A DNA stretch of 64,000 bases from Citrobacter freundii (GCF_029717145.1 NZ_CP099222.1:2480001-2544000); one strand, 5' to 3'. Shown: positions 1 to 7,990, numbered from the stretch's first letter. Translations and numbers: made by a program. The notes: a model not told the origin generated them from the sequence alone.

Positions 1-22
1 GCGATTTTTCCAGCAGCATCAT
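1..22 (-). CDS. ynbB: YnbB, N-terminal fragment (CDP-diglyceride synthetase-like)
   Basis: Only the first seven codons lie in the window, reading MMLLEKS on the minus strand. The ATG overlaps the TGA of ynbA as ATGA, so the two genes are translationally coupled. The residues LEKS match the start of E. coli YnbB, a membrane protein of the phosphatidate cytidylyltransferase family, and ynbB follows ynbA in E. coli. The identification rests on that order and very few residues. Confidence 0.6.
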
Positions 23-624
23 TTCGCCCCCTCGTCACGTAATGCGCTCTTACAGCGGTTAACGATAGTCCACAGCAGCAATAGCGTGGCAATGCCCCAA
101 ATAACGTTATTCCACTGCGCCACCTGCGGCCACAGCGCCAGCACCAGCCCCCATGTACCGAACACCAGTGCCCTGTCGCTTTTGCCGAACGGTCCGGCAT
201 AGCTGCGCACGCCATTGATGGTTTGCGCCAGCACACCGCAGAATTCCGTCATCAGAGCACAAAACAGCATAACCAGTACCAGCAGCGCATTACTGCCGGA
301 AAGCAGCATAAACGGCAGATACAACGCGAGATCGGAGAGAATATCCCCGGTTTCATTGAGAATAGCGCCCAAGCGGGATTGTTGGTTACATTCACGCGCC
401 AGCATGCCGTCCAGCGCATTGAGCGCCATGCGTATAAATAAAACGATGGGTAAAAGAATGAAAAGTTTAGGTTCAGGGAAGATAAACAGCACAGCACCAG
501 TGATAAAAGAAAGCGCCATCGCGGCCAGTGTGACGTGATTGGCGGTGACGCTTTTTTTATCTAACCAGAACATGAGCGGGCGTAAAAGCGCCTGGAAAGC
601 AGGCTTTATCTGATAAAGCGTCAT
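19..624 (-). CDS. ynbA: YnbA, CDP-alcohol phosphatidyltransferase family membrane protein
   Basis: A 201-residue polytopic membrane protein of the CDP-alcohol phosphatidyltransferase family, whose members swap CMP for an alcohol to make phospholipids. The signature region lies at about residues 69-94 (NALDGMLAR, then GAILNETGD). Two of the four usual aspartates are asparagine (N69 and N90); E. coli YnbA as I recall it has the same changes, so catalysis is uncertain. GTG and ATG codons lie in frame at 630 and 627. I chose ATG 624 because AAGGAG (635-630) is correctly spaced only for it and the product then begins MTLYQIKP like E. coli YnbA. A TATAAT lies at 658-653. It is coupled to ynbB downstream. 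In E. coli the feaR/paa block separates ynbA from ydbL; here they are neighbours. Confidence 0.9.
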   Translation of the reverse strand: MTLYQIKPAFQALLRPLMFWLDKKSVTANHVTLAAMALSFITGAVLFIFPEPKLFILLPIVLFIRMALNALDGMLARECNQQSRLGAILNETGDILSDLALYLPFMLLSGSNALLVLVMLFCALMTEFCGVLAQTINGVRSYAGPFGKSDRALVFGTWGLVLALWPQVAQWNNVIWGIATLLLLWTIVNRCKSALRDEGAK

Positions 625-730
625 CATCACTCCTTGATAATTTATTGATGCAATTATAGTGGATTAATTAACCATTACCTGCCTGATACTTGCCATTATT
701 TCAAAATGAGATTTAATAAACATATGTTGA

Positions 731-1054
731 TTACTTTTTCAACCACTTCCCGTTAATGCCCTGGACGTACTCCCCCGGTTTAGCGCGCGCCACCAGTTTT
801 TGTCCGGCCATTTTTGCCACTTCATCAACAGGAATATTGTTACTCTCAGCCAGTTGCTGGTAGCTGGCGCTACGCGCCTTGTTTATCTCACTCACCAGCG
901 TCTGGGTCTCAGCATCGGTTTGCAATGCCACAAGGTAGCCATTGAGCGTTTCACCCACCCGCCCCTGGGTTCTGGCTTCATTCAGGGTCAGCGCAAACGC
1001 ATTGGCGCTCAGTAAACTCAGGAGCAACAGGGTCACTTTAAGCGTTTTTTTCAT
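731..1054 (-). CDS. ydbL: YdbL, DUF1318 periplasmic protein
   Basis: A 107-residue exported protein with a signal peptide (MKKTLKVTLLLLSLLSANAFA) followed by a short alpha-helical DUF1318 domain ending in GQKLVARAKPGEYVQGINGKW. It is the third gene of the ydbH-ynbE-ydbL operon. In E. coli YdbL is reported to act with the YdbH-YnbE bridge between inner and outer membrane, probably as a periplasmic chaperone or modulator. ATG 1054 was chosen over 1075 because GAGG lies just upstream and the signal peptide then starts normally. It begins 7 bases after the ynbE stop. Confidence 0.93.
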   Translation of the reverse strand: MKKTLKVTLLLLSLLSANAFALTLNEARTQGRVGETLNGYLVALQTDAETQTLVSEINKARSASYQQLAESNNIPVDEVAKMAGQKLVARAKPGEYVQGINGKWLKK

Positions 1055-1061
1055 CGTCACC

Positions 1062-1253
1062 TCAGAATAAATCACTGCGTGATTTCAACAGGCTCTCGAC
1101 GTCTTTATCGACTTTAATATGGATCTCATGCTCGATTTTGACGTTCATATTGATGGTGATGGGCTCTTTCGGCGCCGCGACTTCAATACGCGGGGTGCAA
1201 CCTACCAGCAAAGATGACGCCAGCAGTCCCAGCATGGCCGCAATAGTTTTCAT
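1062..1253 (-). CDS. ynbE: YnbE, small outer-membrane lipoprotein
   Basis: A 63-residue lipoprotein with a hydrophobic leader and the lipobox LLVGC; the mature part reads CTPRIEVAAPKEPITINMNV and carries an alternating beta-like pattern. In E. coli YnbE sits in the outer membrane and pairs its beta strand with the periplasmic C-terminus of YdbH, which is thought to form a lipid-transport bridge. Its ATG overlaps the ydbH TGA (ATGA at 1253-1250), which shows translational coupling, and AGGA precedes it. It is nearly identical to E. coli YnbE in the conserved core. Confidence 0.93.
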   Translation of the reverse strand: MKTIAAMLGLLASSLLVGCTPRIEVAAPKEPITINMNVKIEHEIHIKVDKDVESLLKSRSDLF

Positions 1254-3889
1254 TGTTGTTCCTCACATTCCTTGCCTTCCAGGCAATGGGTTTCTGGCAG
1301 CGCTGCATTTTGCTCAAGCCATGCCTGTAAATTGTCGCCAAAACGCAAACTGCGCCATAACGTAAAGACGTTTTCTTCATGGGTGTAATTCAAATTCACC
1401 GTCCCGACTTTGCCATCTACCCGGCTATTGCCGGTGACGGCTGCCTGCATGGTTAATACGCCAAGGTTATCAAGATTTATTTTCGTCCAGGAATGGGTGA
1501 TTTCCATATAACGCAGCCAGTTTATCGCCGCACCGGCCGCCATATTGTCTTTGACCACCGCATCCGCCGTGTCTTTATCGATGCGCAACGTCATCGGCCC
1601 AGGGTTGGTCAACCAACCGTCTTTGATAATCCATTTTTCATTGTTTAACCAGAGCGGCAATGCGCCGCTGACCGGCCCGGACATGGCAAACTGTTTGGGA
1701 TTAACCGCGCTAATCAACTCGCTGGACGAGATATTCTGCACCCGCACTAATGCCGGATCGTGTTGTGGCATACGCAGTTGCTGCATCACTACCTTGCCGC
1801 CCAGCAAATCGGCGCTAACATCGCTCAACAGTAAGGGATTATCTTCGCTCCAGGGATAGCCGCCTTGCAGATCCGCGGTGATATTTTTCACCGTGACCTG
1901 GTTCACCACCTCTGCAATACGCAATGAAATCGGCCCGCGCGTGCCCAGTTGCCATGATCCTTCGCTAAAACGAAACGGCAGCACAAAATCGACGCCATTA
2001 ATCTGGTTGTCGGGCATCCAGGCGCTACCGCCTTTTAATACGCCATGACCGCCTGCCTCAAAGCCTTGTTCTGCGGCGGCGGAGAAGGCAACCTGAGCAT
2101 ACAGTTCGCCTTCGCGCAGGTTCATCTTCCAGTCCGGTGGCACCAGCGGCTGAAATACAGTGAGCGACTGTTTTGGCCACCAGGCCTGACCACGCAAGCG
2201 GATCCCGTCCCAGCGACCGTTCAACTGGACCGGGCCAATGGCGCCAGCATGCAGTTGGCCTTTGAACTGGAATATCGTCGGGTCGCTCCCTTCTACGCTG
2301 AACTTCAGGGTTGAAGGCGGCAGAGTACTGCCACCGGAGAAGGTGGTTTTCCCGGCGTCCAACGACAGCGCCCCGCTAAACGTGGGCTGGGTCCGGTCTC
2401 GCACCCAGACGATCGGCTCATCCATCACCAGACGCGGATTTTCCACCAGCATGGTGCCGTATTGCAGATGGTCAAATCCGGTAGAAAGGTCAAACAGTTT
2501 GACGGTGTTGTCGTGCCATTCCCCCTTGCCTGCCACGTCCCAGCGAGCGTGCATCGGGGTAAAACTGCCCTCTCCCCAGTACCGCCACTGCCAGCGACCG
2601 GCGTCAGGCAGGAAATCATTAGCCAGACCATCAAGATGCAGCTCAAAACCGCCCATCTGGTTTTCATGGGCGCGTAAAATAGCCTGTAACCGCCCATCCA
2701 CCCCGCGTTGGGTCACCTTGACACCGGCCAACGGCCAGCGAATTTCGTCTATATCCAGCGAGTCGATAATCCGACCACGAGAACGTAACAGGGCGCCAGG
2801 TTCAAAAGCCAGCTGCGGATCGCTCAGACTGCCGCTGAGCGTCGCGGGTAACATCGCATAAAAGATCAAATCACCCTGCTTCGCCTCGCCGGTTAGCTGT
2901 AACGGCATGTCGCTGTTGTCCATGCCAAGCGTGCCGGGACCAAAGGTTAACACCGCGTTACCCTTGCCTGCATCACCCTGCGTCAGAATGTTCAAACGCC
3001 CGCTGACTACCGCGTTTTCCACACCGGCCTGCCAGTTTTCGACGTTTAAGCCTAAACGACCGCTTAACGGGAAGCCCTGATAGGGCCAGTTCCAGCGCCC
3101 GTCGCTCACCGTCAGCCGCTGGCGGGTGATTTCCCACGGCAGATCCAGCAACGGATCTGCATTGTCCCGCGCCATCACGATCAGCTGTCCGCTGTTTTCT
3201 CGCCATTCCAGCTCTGCATCCACAAGCGTTGGCTCCTGCGGCAGGCTTAGGGTGGCAACCGCGTGACCGCCAACCGGCAGTCCGTCGGGCACCAGCGGCA
3301 TCGTAAACTCCCCGACCAGCTTCACCGGTGGTTGCTCTTCAAAAGCCGCCACAGACAGTTCGTTGACCGTCAGATTTTGTCCGTGCAGACGTCCCTGAAA
3401 TTTAACCTTTTCGCCCTGATAACTGACTTGCTGGATGGCAGGCGTCAGCGAAAGTGACAGTTTGCCCTGCCACTCCTGCCACGGAGAAAGAATAAGTTTA
3501 TCGATGTTAATCCAGGTGTTGGGCAGCATGGATTGCCATTCTGCCAGCGTTTTCGGCGCGGCGGGCGATGGCTCCGTCTGCGGCAGTTTAGCCAGGCAAG
3601 CGGAATCCAGTTCAATACTGCCGACGTTCAGCAACCAGCGGCTGGGGTGGGATAAATCCGCCTCGGTGATACGCGCGAGTGGACAATCATCCACCAAATA
3701 ACGGAGTTCGGGAATATGCAGCCCATGTCGGGTAAGCCGTGGACTCTCGTCCAGCGCAATGCGCGTACCGACAGGCAACCAGATGCCCGCCAGTGTAGGA
3801 ACCCACAAGCCCAACGTCATCAATAACGTCAGCGGCACAAGGGTCAATAATAAGAGTAGAGCCAATACGGCTTTATATTTACCCTTCAT
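1250..3889 (-). CDS. ydbH: YdbH, AsmA-like intermembrane phospholipid transport protein
   Basis: An 879-residue protein, the same length as E. coli YdbH. It has one N-terminal membrane anchor (about residues 7-30, rich in Leu) and a very long periplasmic region of beta-strand repeats typical of the AsmA-like family (with TamB and YhdP). In E. coli these three are partly redundant in carrying phospholipid from the inner to the outer membrane. It is the first gene of the ydbH-ynbE-ydbL operon and overlaps ynbE by four bases. No strong ribosome site precedes ATG 3889. The upstream neighbour in E. coli is ldhA; here an insert with a beta-lactamase intervenes. Confidence 0.95.
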   Translation of the reverse strand: MKGKYKAVLALLLLLTLVPLTLLMTLGLWVPTLAGIWLPVGTRIALDESPRLTRHGLHIPELRYLVDDCPLARITEADLSHPSRWLLNVGSIELDSACLAKLPQTEPSPAAPKTLAEWQSMLPNTWINIDKLILSPWQEWQGKLSLSLTPAIQQVSYQGEKVKFQGRLHGQNLTVNELSVAAFEEQPPVKLVGEFTMPLVPDGLPVGGHAVATLSLPQEPTLVDAELEWRENSGQLIVMARDNADPLLDLPWEITRQRLTVSDGRWNWPYQGFPLSGRLGLNVENWQAGVENAVVSGRLNILTQGDAGKGNAVLTFGPGTLGMDNSDMPLQLTGEAKQGDLIFYAMLPATLSGSLSDPQLAFEPGALLRSRGRIIDSLDIDEIRWPLAGVKVTQRGVDGRLQAILRAHENQMGGFELHLDGLANDFLPDAGRWQWRYWGEGSFTPMHARWDVAGKGEWHDNTVKLFDLSTGFDHLQYGTMLVENPRLVMDEPIVWVRDRTQPTFSGALSLDAGKTTFSGGSTLPPSTLKFSVEGSDPTIFQFKGQLHAGAIGPVQLNGRWDGIRLRGQAWWPKQSLTVFQPLVPPDWKMNLREGELYAQVAFSAAAEQGFEAGGHGVLKGGSAWMPDNQINGVDFVLPFRFSEGSWQLGTRGPISLRIAEVVNQVTVKNITADLQGGYPWSEDNPLLLSDVSADLLGGKVVMQQLRMPQHDPALVRVQNISSSELISAVNPKQFAMSGPVSGALPLWLNNEKWIIKDGWLTNPGPMTLRIDKDTADAVVKDNMAAGAAINWLRYMEITHSWTKINLDNLGVLTMQAAVTGNSRVDGKVGTVNLNYTHEENVFTLWRSLRFGDNLQAWLEQNAALPETHCLEGKECEEQQ

Positions 3890-3942
3890 GGGTAGTTAAT
3901 ATCCTGATTTAGCGAAAATTTAAGCCGGTTTCGGCGTCTATT

Positions 3943-3969
3943 GTGGCATGTTTAGCTAAACATGCCCAC
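3943..3969. promoter_or_regulatory. Long palindrome between ydbH and the beta-lactamase
   Basis: CATGTTTAG (3947-3955) is followed at once by its reverse complement CTAAACATG (3956-3964), with GTGG on the left and CCCAC on the right extending the symmetry with one unpaired base. It lies 54 bases upstream of ydbH and about 100 bases upstream of the beta-lactamase start. It has no T-run, so it looks more like an operator or recombination feature than a terminator. Its right edge overlaps the left copy of the direct repeat at 3963. Confidence 0.45.
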
Positions 3970-3984
3970 CTTAAGAATAGATGC
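3963..3984 (+). repeat. Imperfect direct repeat, left copy (beta-lactamase insert)
   Basis: TGCCCACCTTAAGAATAGAT plus GC matches 5790-5811 at 20 of 22 positions in the same orientation. The two copies bracket a 1.8 kb segment that holds the beta-lactamase and a small unknown ORF and is not part of the E. coli ydbH-ldhA junction. This suggests duplication or recombination at the insertion edges. Confidence 0.55.
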
Positions 3985-4070
3985 CATTGAAATATATGTA
4001 ATATTTATAGCTTGTGAATAATTTAAATAAGTTATCTTTAATCAGAGAGATACCAAGGAAGAATATAACT

Positions 4071-4859
4071 ATGCCCCACTTTCGTCTGGCCCTTATCCCA
4101 TTACTTACCGCATTTTGTCTGCCCGCGTTTGCCCACCCGACAACGCTGAATAAAGTCAAAGAAGCAGAAAGCCAGCTCACCGCACGAGTCGGTTATGCCG
4201 AGCTGGATCTCACCAGCGGCGAGATTCTGGAAAGCTATCGCCTGCAAGAGCGTTTTCCGATGATGAGTACATTTAAGGTTTTACTCTGCGGCGCGGTGCT
4301 CGCACGCGTTGACGCAGGAAAAGAGCGGCTGGATCGTCGCATCCCGTTCAGCCGGCGTGATCTGGTCGAGTACTCGCCGGTTACAGAAAAACACCTGACC
4401 GATGGCATGACCGTCGGCGAATTATGCGATGCCGCCATCACCATGAGCGATAACACGGCGGCGAATCTACTGCTTACGGCCATCGGCGGTCCGCAAGGAT
4501 TAACCGCGTTTCTGCGCACAACCGGCGATCGGGTGACCCGACTCGACCGCTGGGAACCCGAATTGAACGAAGCGCTACCCGGCGATAAACGCGATACGAC
4601 GACACCTGAAAATATGGCGCAAACGTTGCGCCAACTGCTCACCGGAAAAATCTTGACGACGACATCACAGCAGCAACTCACCCACTGGATGGTGACGGAT
4701 AAAGTCGCGGGGCCACTGTTGCGCTCGGTACTTCCGGCAGGCTGGTTTATAGCCGATAAAACAGGTGCCGGGGCACGCGGTTCTCGCGGGATCGTCGCGG
4801 CGTTAGGGCCGGACGGTAAGCCTTCCCGTATCGTGGTGATTTACCTCACCGAAAGCTAG
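4071..4859 (+). CDS. bla: Class A beta-lactamase, TEM-like, truncated by an in-frame TAG
   Basis: A 262-codon reading frame encoding a class A serine penicillinase that by eye agrees with TEM-1 over most of its length. It has an export signal ([20 protein letters not shown], then A), the STFK catalytic motif at 66-69, SDN at 126-128, the omega-loop EPELN with the general base at E162, and KTG at 230-232. C73 and C119 match the TEM disulfide. TAG at 4857-4859 replaces the codon for TEM Gln269 (Ambler); without it the frame runs 24 more codons to TAA at 4929. The C-terminal helix is therefore lost, and the product is probably unstable or inactive. The leader AAGGAAGA aligns with the Tn3 leader, but the codon at the TEM start position is ATA (4065), so translation would begin at ATG 4071. 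No ampR-like regulator is adjacent. Confidence 0.88.
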   Translation: MPHFRLALIPLLTAFCLPAFAHPTTLNKVKEAESQLTARVGYAELDLTSGEILESYRLQERFPMMSTFKVLLCGAVLARVDAGKERLDRRIPFSRRDLVEYSPVTEKHLTDGMTVGELCDAAITMSDNTAANLLLTAIGGPQGLTAFLRTTGDRVTRLDRWEPELNEALPGDKRDTTTPENMAQTLRQLLTGKILTTTSQQQLTHWMVTDKVAGPLLRSVLPAGWFIADKTGAGARGSRGIVAALGPDGKPSRIVVIYLTES

Positions 4860-4931
4860 GCAACAATGGAGGAGCGAAACAGACAGATTGCGGGGATTGG
4901 GGCGACGCTGATCCAACACTGGGATGAGTAA
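4860..4931 (+). pseudogene. Detached 3' end of the beta-lactamase gene
   Basis: These bases continue the beta-lactamase frame after the TAG and read ATMEERNRQIAGIGATLIQH then WDE and TAA. This corresponds to the C-terminal helix of TEM ([21 protein letters not shown]) with two extra residues. The codons are intact and conserved, which points to a recent single-base CAG-to-TAG change rather than old decay. Read-through by a suppressor tRNA would give a 286-residue protein. Confidence 0.85.
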
Positions 4932-5087
4932 AGTTGCCTCAAGACAACGGTACGTTGTTACGCGTGACAGCGGAAATATAAAAAATCAGGGAATTGAGTT
5001 GAGTCATCTGCAGTGCATCGCGCGGTTCCCCGTTGTTCTGTCTGCTCTTAAGACATCATATTAACGGGGACGCGGAAGCGTTCAGAC

Positions 5088-5300
5088 TCAGTGATGGCGC
5101 AGTTGTCCATCGCTATGTTTAGGTCCGATACGACCTGCTTCTATCAGAATTTCCTCTATGAGCTCTTCGAGGCACGCCTTGCCATGATGATCGCAGACAA
5201 GATGCACCTGCCGGGAAATTTCTTCAGGTTTCATACCATCACATAATGCAGCCTTCAGCATTAAGGTGGCCCAGCGTTTTGCTTCAGAGTGAGTTAACAT
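5088..5300 (-). CDS. Small protein of unknown function in the beta-lactamase insert
   Basis: A 70-residue acidic, helix-rich protein (MLTHSEAKRWATLMLKAALC, later EELIEEILIEAG) with three Cys and several His, and no membrane segment or signal peptide. I do not recognise the family. The start at 5300 has a good ribosome site (GGGAGGGG) a few bases upstream, and the amino-acid mix looks like a real protein. It converges with the beta-lactamase, whose original stop is at 4931. It could be passenger DNA that came in with the beta-lactamase. No function is proposed. Confidence 0.55.
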   Translation of the reverse strand: MLTHSEAKRWATLMLKAALCDGMKPEEISRQVHLVCDHHGKACLEELIEEILIEAGRIGPKHSDGQLRHH

Positions 5301-5914
5301 GACCCCTCCCGATATGTGATACCTGTATAAGCGTAGCTGCCTGAAGGTAATTCACCTGGCTTTTTATCCGCGTTACAGGCTTAACGAACATGGAGGAGAT
5401 CGACGTGTCGGATGCTGTTACGGCACGACAACACCACACAGTTTATTGGACTCGGCGGTGGGGGTACTTAGGCCCCGGCCATGTCACCCTCACACATGAT
5501 CAGCATGAATGGAGCACGGGCAACCAGCGACGGTAATCAAGCATATTGCGAAGCGGTAGAATCAGCAGCGTAAAAAGCCAAACTCCCAACCTTTACCAAT
5601 CCGGAACTATATCGAGAGTTTTAAAATCCGGTTTCAATATGAGTGGCTAACCACATTAAGACTATGAAAAGATGCGCCTCTCGCTCATCATTTCCGAATC
5701 TGCCCAACATACCCAAAGGTAGCAATGCTTAACGGCAGGACGCCCAAAGGAGTACATATACTAAGACGAGTGGTTTAAATCCAGCAATGTGCCCACATTA
5801 AGAAGAGATGCTCTAGAATTATTCATTATATCTATGACTATCAATTGTTTTTTGGATTTTGTAAAATAATTTGAATTGGATTAATGTGATTTCAGAATCA
5901 CTGGAGAAAGTCTT
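5301..5914. other. Gene-free stretch upstream of ldhA
   Basis: No convincing reading frame is present over about 610 bases. The stretch holds the right copy of the direct repeat (5790-5811) and a weaker third relative near 5651-5675 (CCACATTAAG followed by AAAAGATGC). The first part probably carries the promoter of the small ORF at 5088-5300 and the last 100 bases the ldhA promoter. It may be decayed inserted DNA; I cannot name a source. Confidence 0.5.
5790..5811 (+). repeat. Imperfect direct repeat, right copy (beta-lactamase insert)
   Basis: TGCCCACATTAAGAAGAGAT plus GC differs from 3963-3984 at two positions. It lies about 100 bases upstream of ldhA and marks the right edge of the DNA that is extra relative to the E. 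coli junction. Confidence 0.55.
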
Positions 5915-6904
5915 ATGAAACTCGCCATCTATAGTACAAAACAGTACGACAAGAAGTACCTGCAACAGGTTAACGAGGCTTTTGGTTTTGAACTTGAATT
6001 CTTTGACTTTCTGCTGACCGAGAAAACGGCCAAAACAGCCCATGGCTGCGAAGCCGTGTGCATCTTCGTCAACGACGATGGCAGCCGCCCGGTTCTGGAA
6101 GAACTGAAAAAGCACGGGGTGAAGTACATCGCCCTGCGCTGCGCCGGATTCAATAACGTCGATCTGGACGCCGCCAAAGAGCTAGGCTTGCAGGTTGTGC
6201 GCGTTCCGGCCTATTCGCCGGAAGCGGTCGCCGAGCATGCGATTGGTATGATGATGACGCTGAACCGTCGTATCCACCGCGCGTACCAACGCACTCGTGA
6301 CGCCAACTTTTCTCTGGAAGGCCTGACTGGTTTTACCATGTACGGTAAAACCGCCGGGGTGATCGGTACCGGTAAAATTGGTATTGCCGCGTTGCGGATC
6401 CTGAAAGGCTTTGGTATGCGTTTGCTGGCGTTTGATCCCTATCCAAGCGCTGCGGCTCTTGAATTAGGCGTTGAGTATGTCGATCTCAACACGCTGTTTG
6501 CGGAGTCAGACGTCATTTCCCTGCACTGTCCGTTAACGCCGGAAAACTATCATCTGCTCAATGAAGAAGCCTTCGCGCAGATGAAAAGCGGCGTAATGAT
6601 CGTTAACACCAGTCGCGGGGCCCTTATCGACTCACAGGCTGCCATTGATGCCCTGAAAAACCAGAAAATTGGTTCTTTGGGTATGGACGTGTATGAAAAT
6701 GAACGCGACCTGTTCTTTGAAGATAAGTCCAATGATGTTATCCAGGATGACGTATTCCGTCGCTTGTCTGCCTGTCATAACGTGTTGTTCACCGGGCACC
6801 AGGCATTTTTAACGGCCGAAGCGTTAACCAGCATTTCGGAAACAACCTTACAGAATTTGGCCCAGATTTCCAAAGGCGAAACCTGCCCGAACGCCCTCTT
6901 CTGA
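5915..6904 (+). CDS. ldhA: Fermentative D-lactate dehydrogenase LdhA
   Basis: A 329-residue cytosolic NADH-dependent dehydrogenase that reduces pyruvate to D-lactate in mixed-acid fermentation. It belongs to the D-2-hydroxyacid dehydrogenase family: the nucleotide-binding GxGxxG reads GVIGTGKIG at about 150-158, the catalytic Arg lies in NTSRGALID near 235, the Glu in DVYENERDL near 264 and the His in FTGHQAF near 296. Length and sequence match E. coli LdhA almost throughout. It starts MKLAIYSTKQYDKKY after a GGAGA ribosome site. It is a single gene followed by a strong terminator. Confidence 0.98.
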   Translation: MKLAIYSTKQYDKKYLQQVNEAFGFELEFFDFLLTEKTAKTAHGCEAVCIFVNDDGSRPVLEELKKHGVKYIALRCAGFNNVDLDAAKELGLQVVRVPAYSPEAVAEHAIGMMMTLNRRIHRAYQRTRDANFSLEGLTGFTMYGKTAGVIGTGKIGIAALRILKGFGMRLLAFDPYPSAAALELGVEYVDLNTLFAESDVISLHCPLTPENYHLLNEEAFAQMKSGVMIVNTSRGALIDSQAAIDALKNQKIGSLGMDVYENERDLFFEDKSNDVIQDDVFRRLSACHNVLFTGHQAFLTAEALTSISETTLQNLAQISKGETCPNALF

Positions 6905-6941
6905 AAATGCCGCTCCCCTGCATTCGGGGGAGCATTTTCAG
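6902..6941 (+). terminator. Intrinsic terminator after ldhA
   Basis: TGAAAATGC then GCTCCCC pairs with GGGGGAGC then ATTTTCA across a short TGCATTC loop. The A and T runs on both sides would let it act in either direction. Confidence 0.8.
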
Positions 6942-7016
6942 ATAACCTCTGATGATAAATCCGACAGTATCATTATTATATTGATTGTATTCCCGTCACT
7001 AACGTAGAGAAATTCA

Positions 7017-7436
7017 ATGAAGAAAATTGTCACGTTGATTGCGCTCAGCATGCTTATGGCTGGCTGTGTGAGCAATGGAAAAGTTTCCGTTAATCGCGAA
7101 CAGTTACAGCACCACCGTTTCGTTCTGGAGAGCGTGAACGGCAAACCGGTCACCGTTGCGAAAAATCAACCCGAATTGAGTTTTGGTGAAAATATGACGG
7201 TATCGGGAAAAATGTGCAATCAATTCACGGGCCAGGGCAAGCTGTCTGACGGCGAATTGAAGGTGAAAGACCTGGCGATGACCCGCATGATGTGCGCCGA
7301 CCCACAGCTGAACGCACTTGATGGCGTTATCAGCGACGTGTTTAAGCAAGGCGCACAGGTCGATTTGACGGCTAACCAGTTAACACTGGCGACGGCAGAG
7401 CAAACACTGACGTATAAACTGGCAGACTTAATGTAA
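7017..7436 (+). CDS. hslJ: HslJ, heat-inducible META-domain lipoprotein
   Basis: A 139-residue lipoprotein with signal peptide MKKIVTLIALSMLMAG and a lipobox Cys, followed by a META/HslJ domain (HHRFVLESVNGKPV, CNQFTGQGKLSDGELKVKDL, TRMMCADPQLNALD). In E. coli it is heat-induced, lies in the outer membrane and affects novobiocin sensitivity. The cysteines C67 and C90 are typical of the domain. It lies between ldhA and the convergent ydbJ as in E. coli. Confidence 0.95.
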   Translation: MKKIVTLIALSMLMAGCVSNGKVSVNREQLQHHRFVLESVNGKPVTVAKNQPELSFGENMTVSGKMCNQFTGQGKLSDGELKVKDLAMTRMMCADPQLNALDGVISDVFKQGAQVDLTANQLTLATAEQTLTYKLADLM

Positions 7437-7449
7437 TTAACGCGGAGAC

Positions 7450-7716
7450 TTAATAGTTCCCGCAACTCCCGGCGGCAAGCGACTGTTCACTGCAGCGTTT
7501 GCCGTTAGGTAAAGCACACATCCCGATGGCGGAACCATCCAGTTGACGTGCAATCGACAACGAACCGCCAATCATAGCGCAGTTTGCCTCACCAGAACCC
7601 GACATTGCAGCCTTCATGCCCGGCGCGACGTGAGCGGCCGTTGCCTGCTGAACAGGTTCACTGCTGCAAGCCGATAATAATAACGCGGCACACCCTACCC
7701 AAAACGCTGCGCGCAT
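7450..7716 (-). CDS. ydbJ: YdbJ, DUF333 lipoprotein
   Basis: An 88-residue lipoprotein with leader MRAAFWVGCAALLLSAC (lipobox LSAC) and a DUF333 domain (NCAMIGGSLSIARQLDGSAI, then MCALPNGKRCSEQSL). Function unknown. ATG 7716 was chosen over the upstream in-frame 7749 because GAGGGGAG lies directly before it and the signal peptide is then regular. It converges with hslJ; their stops are about 13 bases apart. Confidence 0.93.
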   Translation of the reverse strand: MRAAFWVGCAALLLSACSSEPVQQATAAHVAPGMKAAMSGSGEANCAMIGGSLSIARQLDGSAIGMCALPNGKRCSEQSLAAGSCGNY

Positions 7717-7878
7717 CTCACTCCCCTCTAAAAAATAATCCAACGACACAGCCCTAAATAATAGGCAGCAGAAACACTGTCGTCGAGAGGTAAAGTGCGC
7801 ATTTATGCGCCCTGTTTACATTTTCTGGCAATTTTTTGACGGCTCCTTTGATCAAACCATTCATTCTGTTTATTACAG

Positions 7879-7902
7879 GGACACAAATGCGAAAATGTGT
7901 CC
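7879..7902. promoter_or_regulatory. Operator-like inverted repeat upstream of ydbK
   Basis: GGACACA (7879-7885) and TGTGTCC (7896-7902) form a perfect 7-base inverted repeat with a 10-base AT-rich spacer, 89 bases before the ydbK start. The spacing suits a dimeric regulator on one DNA face. E. coli ydbK belongs to the SoxS response, but I do not see a convincing sox box here. Confidence 0.4.
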
Positions 7903-7990
7903 AGATGGCTTTTGCTAAAATAGAAAGATAACTACAGGACTCGTCGTCGTTTTGCGGGTCCCTCTTTTTGCGCAATGTAAGGGTGTCAGT

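Noticed and set aside
4014-4070. Upstream extension of the beta-lactamase to an ATG-like start at 4014
   Set aside because: The added residues have no export-signal character and the TEM-like signal peptide begins at 4071; AAGGAAG lies between.
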